6,172 nt of DNA from Bacteroidota bacterium (GTDB lineage Bacteria; Bacteroidota; Ignavibacteria; UBA10030; UBA8401), in assembly GCA_030824175.1 (NCBI GenBank), contig JAVBYH010000176.1, positions 1 to 6,172 on the forward strand, written 5' to 3'. The notes beneath the pieces were generated by a model, which saw only the letters and a list, made by a program, of their open reading frames with translations, did not search any database and was not told the DNA's origin. A program made the position numbers and the translations under genes. Positions 5,877 to 6,172 of this stretch are shown piece by piece. How positions within the stretch are numbered: position 1 is the stretch's first letter; each line of letters starts with the position of its first letter.

Positions 5877-5920
5877 GAAAGAACGAAGGACTACCGCATT
5901 CGATAATCCTTCGTTCTCTC
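5877..5920 (-). terminator. Long palindrome, candidate terminator or dispersed repeat
   Basis: Bases 5877-5896 and 5901-5920 are complementary at 17 of 20 positions around a four-base loop (CATT); mismatched pairs are 5879/5918, 5891/5906 and 5894/5903. The core is a perfect 11-base arm, AGAACGAAGGA, paired with TCCTTCGTTCT. It lies in the 84-base gap after the upstream gene's stop, and on the minus strand the arm ends in TTCTTTC, a weak T-rich tail. It is placed to end the upstream transcript, but the symmetry is greater than a terminator needs. Confidence 0.55.
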
Positions 5921-5939
5921 GGACGCCATCCCCGCGGAA

Positions 5940-6172
5940 TTATTTTGCTGCGGTTTTCGGACGCGCGGTATCCATTGGAGCCGCCGCCTTGAGCGCCTTC
6001 TGCGCCGCCATCTGCTGTTTCTGCGATTCGACCCATTGGTCGATCCCCTGCAGCGTCGGGTATGCGCCCTTGATCTGGTTGAGCACCTCGATGCCCTTGT
6101 CGTATTCCTCGCGCGACTGATAGAGGGAGAAGAGGATGTAGTACGGATTATACTGCGAGAACGGTTCCGTCA
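5940..6172 (-). CDS. C-terminal end of a TPR-like protein (5' partial, runs off the window)
   Basis: On the minus strand the frame enters at the window's right edge and gives 76 codons before TAA at 5940-5942. The visible end contains a helix-turn-helix pair like a tetratricopeptide repeat: NPYYILFSLYQSREEYD, then KGIEVLNQIKGAYPTLQGID. A Gln/Lys/Ala-rich tail follows (VESQKQQMAAQKALKAAA, ending RPKTAAK). Such tails occur on TPR-containing proteins of many kinds, including large membrane proteins such as the DUF2723 family, so its function cannot be assigned. It shares the strand of the methyltransferase gene but is separated from it by 84 bases holding a strong palindrome, so it is probably a separate transcription unit. 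Confidence 0.7.
   Translation of the reverse strand, partial: TEPFSQYNPYYILFSLYQSREEYDKGIEVLNQIKGAYPTLQGIDQWVESQKQQMAAQKALKAAAPMDTARPKTAAK

Noticed and set aside
5428..6036. Minus-strand frame of 202 codons across the methyltransferase start
   Set aside because: Out-of-frame reading of the methyltransferase and of the TPR-like tail, crossing the palindrome; Arg/Gly-rich with no motif.

Overview
This 6.2 kb window is almost wholly protein-coding and looks like bacterial chromosome. It has moderately high GC and short gaps between genes. No stretch over 300 bases lacks a gene, and I see no rRNA, tRNA, CRISPR array, insertion sequence or phage gene. The source is uncertain. A small secreted protein of a type I associate with Ignavibacteria/Bacteroidota-like genomes, a UroD-like enzyme beside an L-rhamnose mutarotase, and patchy use of Shine-Dalgarno sites suggest an environmental bacterium of the FCB group or a similar lineage. 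This is a weak inference.

Layout: two genes read rightward. The first is the 3' part of a membrane protein, probably a CDP-alcohol phosphatidyltransferase relative (1-606). The second is a small exported protein of unknown function (660-1256). They converge, nine bases apart, on a leftward series filling the rest of the window. In transcription order (right to left) the series is: the C-terminal end of a TPR-like protein (5940-6172), a class I SAM-dependent methyltransferase (5061-5855), a GT4 glycosyltransferase (3867-4982), an N-carbamoylputrescine amidase of the nitrilase superfamily (2920-3801), a UroD/MtaA-like protein (1632-2885) and an L-rhamnose mutarotase (1266-1589).

The methyltransferase and glycosyltransferase look like a surface-glycan or glycolipid pair. 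The amidase, UroD-like protein and mutarotase are closely spaced (34 and 42 bases) and could be co-transcribed, although no shared pathway is obvious. The amidase belongs to agmatine-to-putrescine metabolism, the mutarotase to L-rhamnose use, and the UroD-like protein is probably a methyltransferase-type enzyme rather than a heme enzyme.

The most unusual non-coding signal is that each of the three widest leftward gaps carries a palindrome. Two of these, one on either side of the glycosyltransferase gene, share sequence and orientation and look like copies of a dispersed short repeat. The third is a near-continuous 44-base palindrome. I found no convincing new multi-gene system; the palindromes and the amidase/UroD-like/mutarotase cluster are the best leads.
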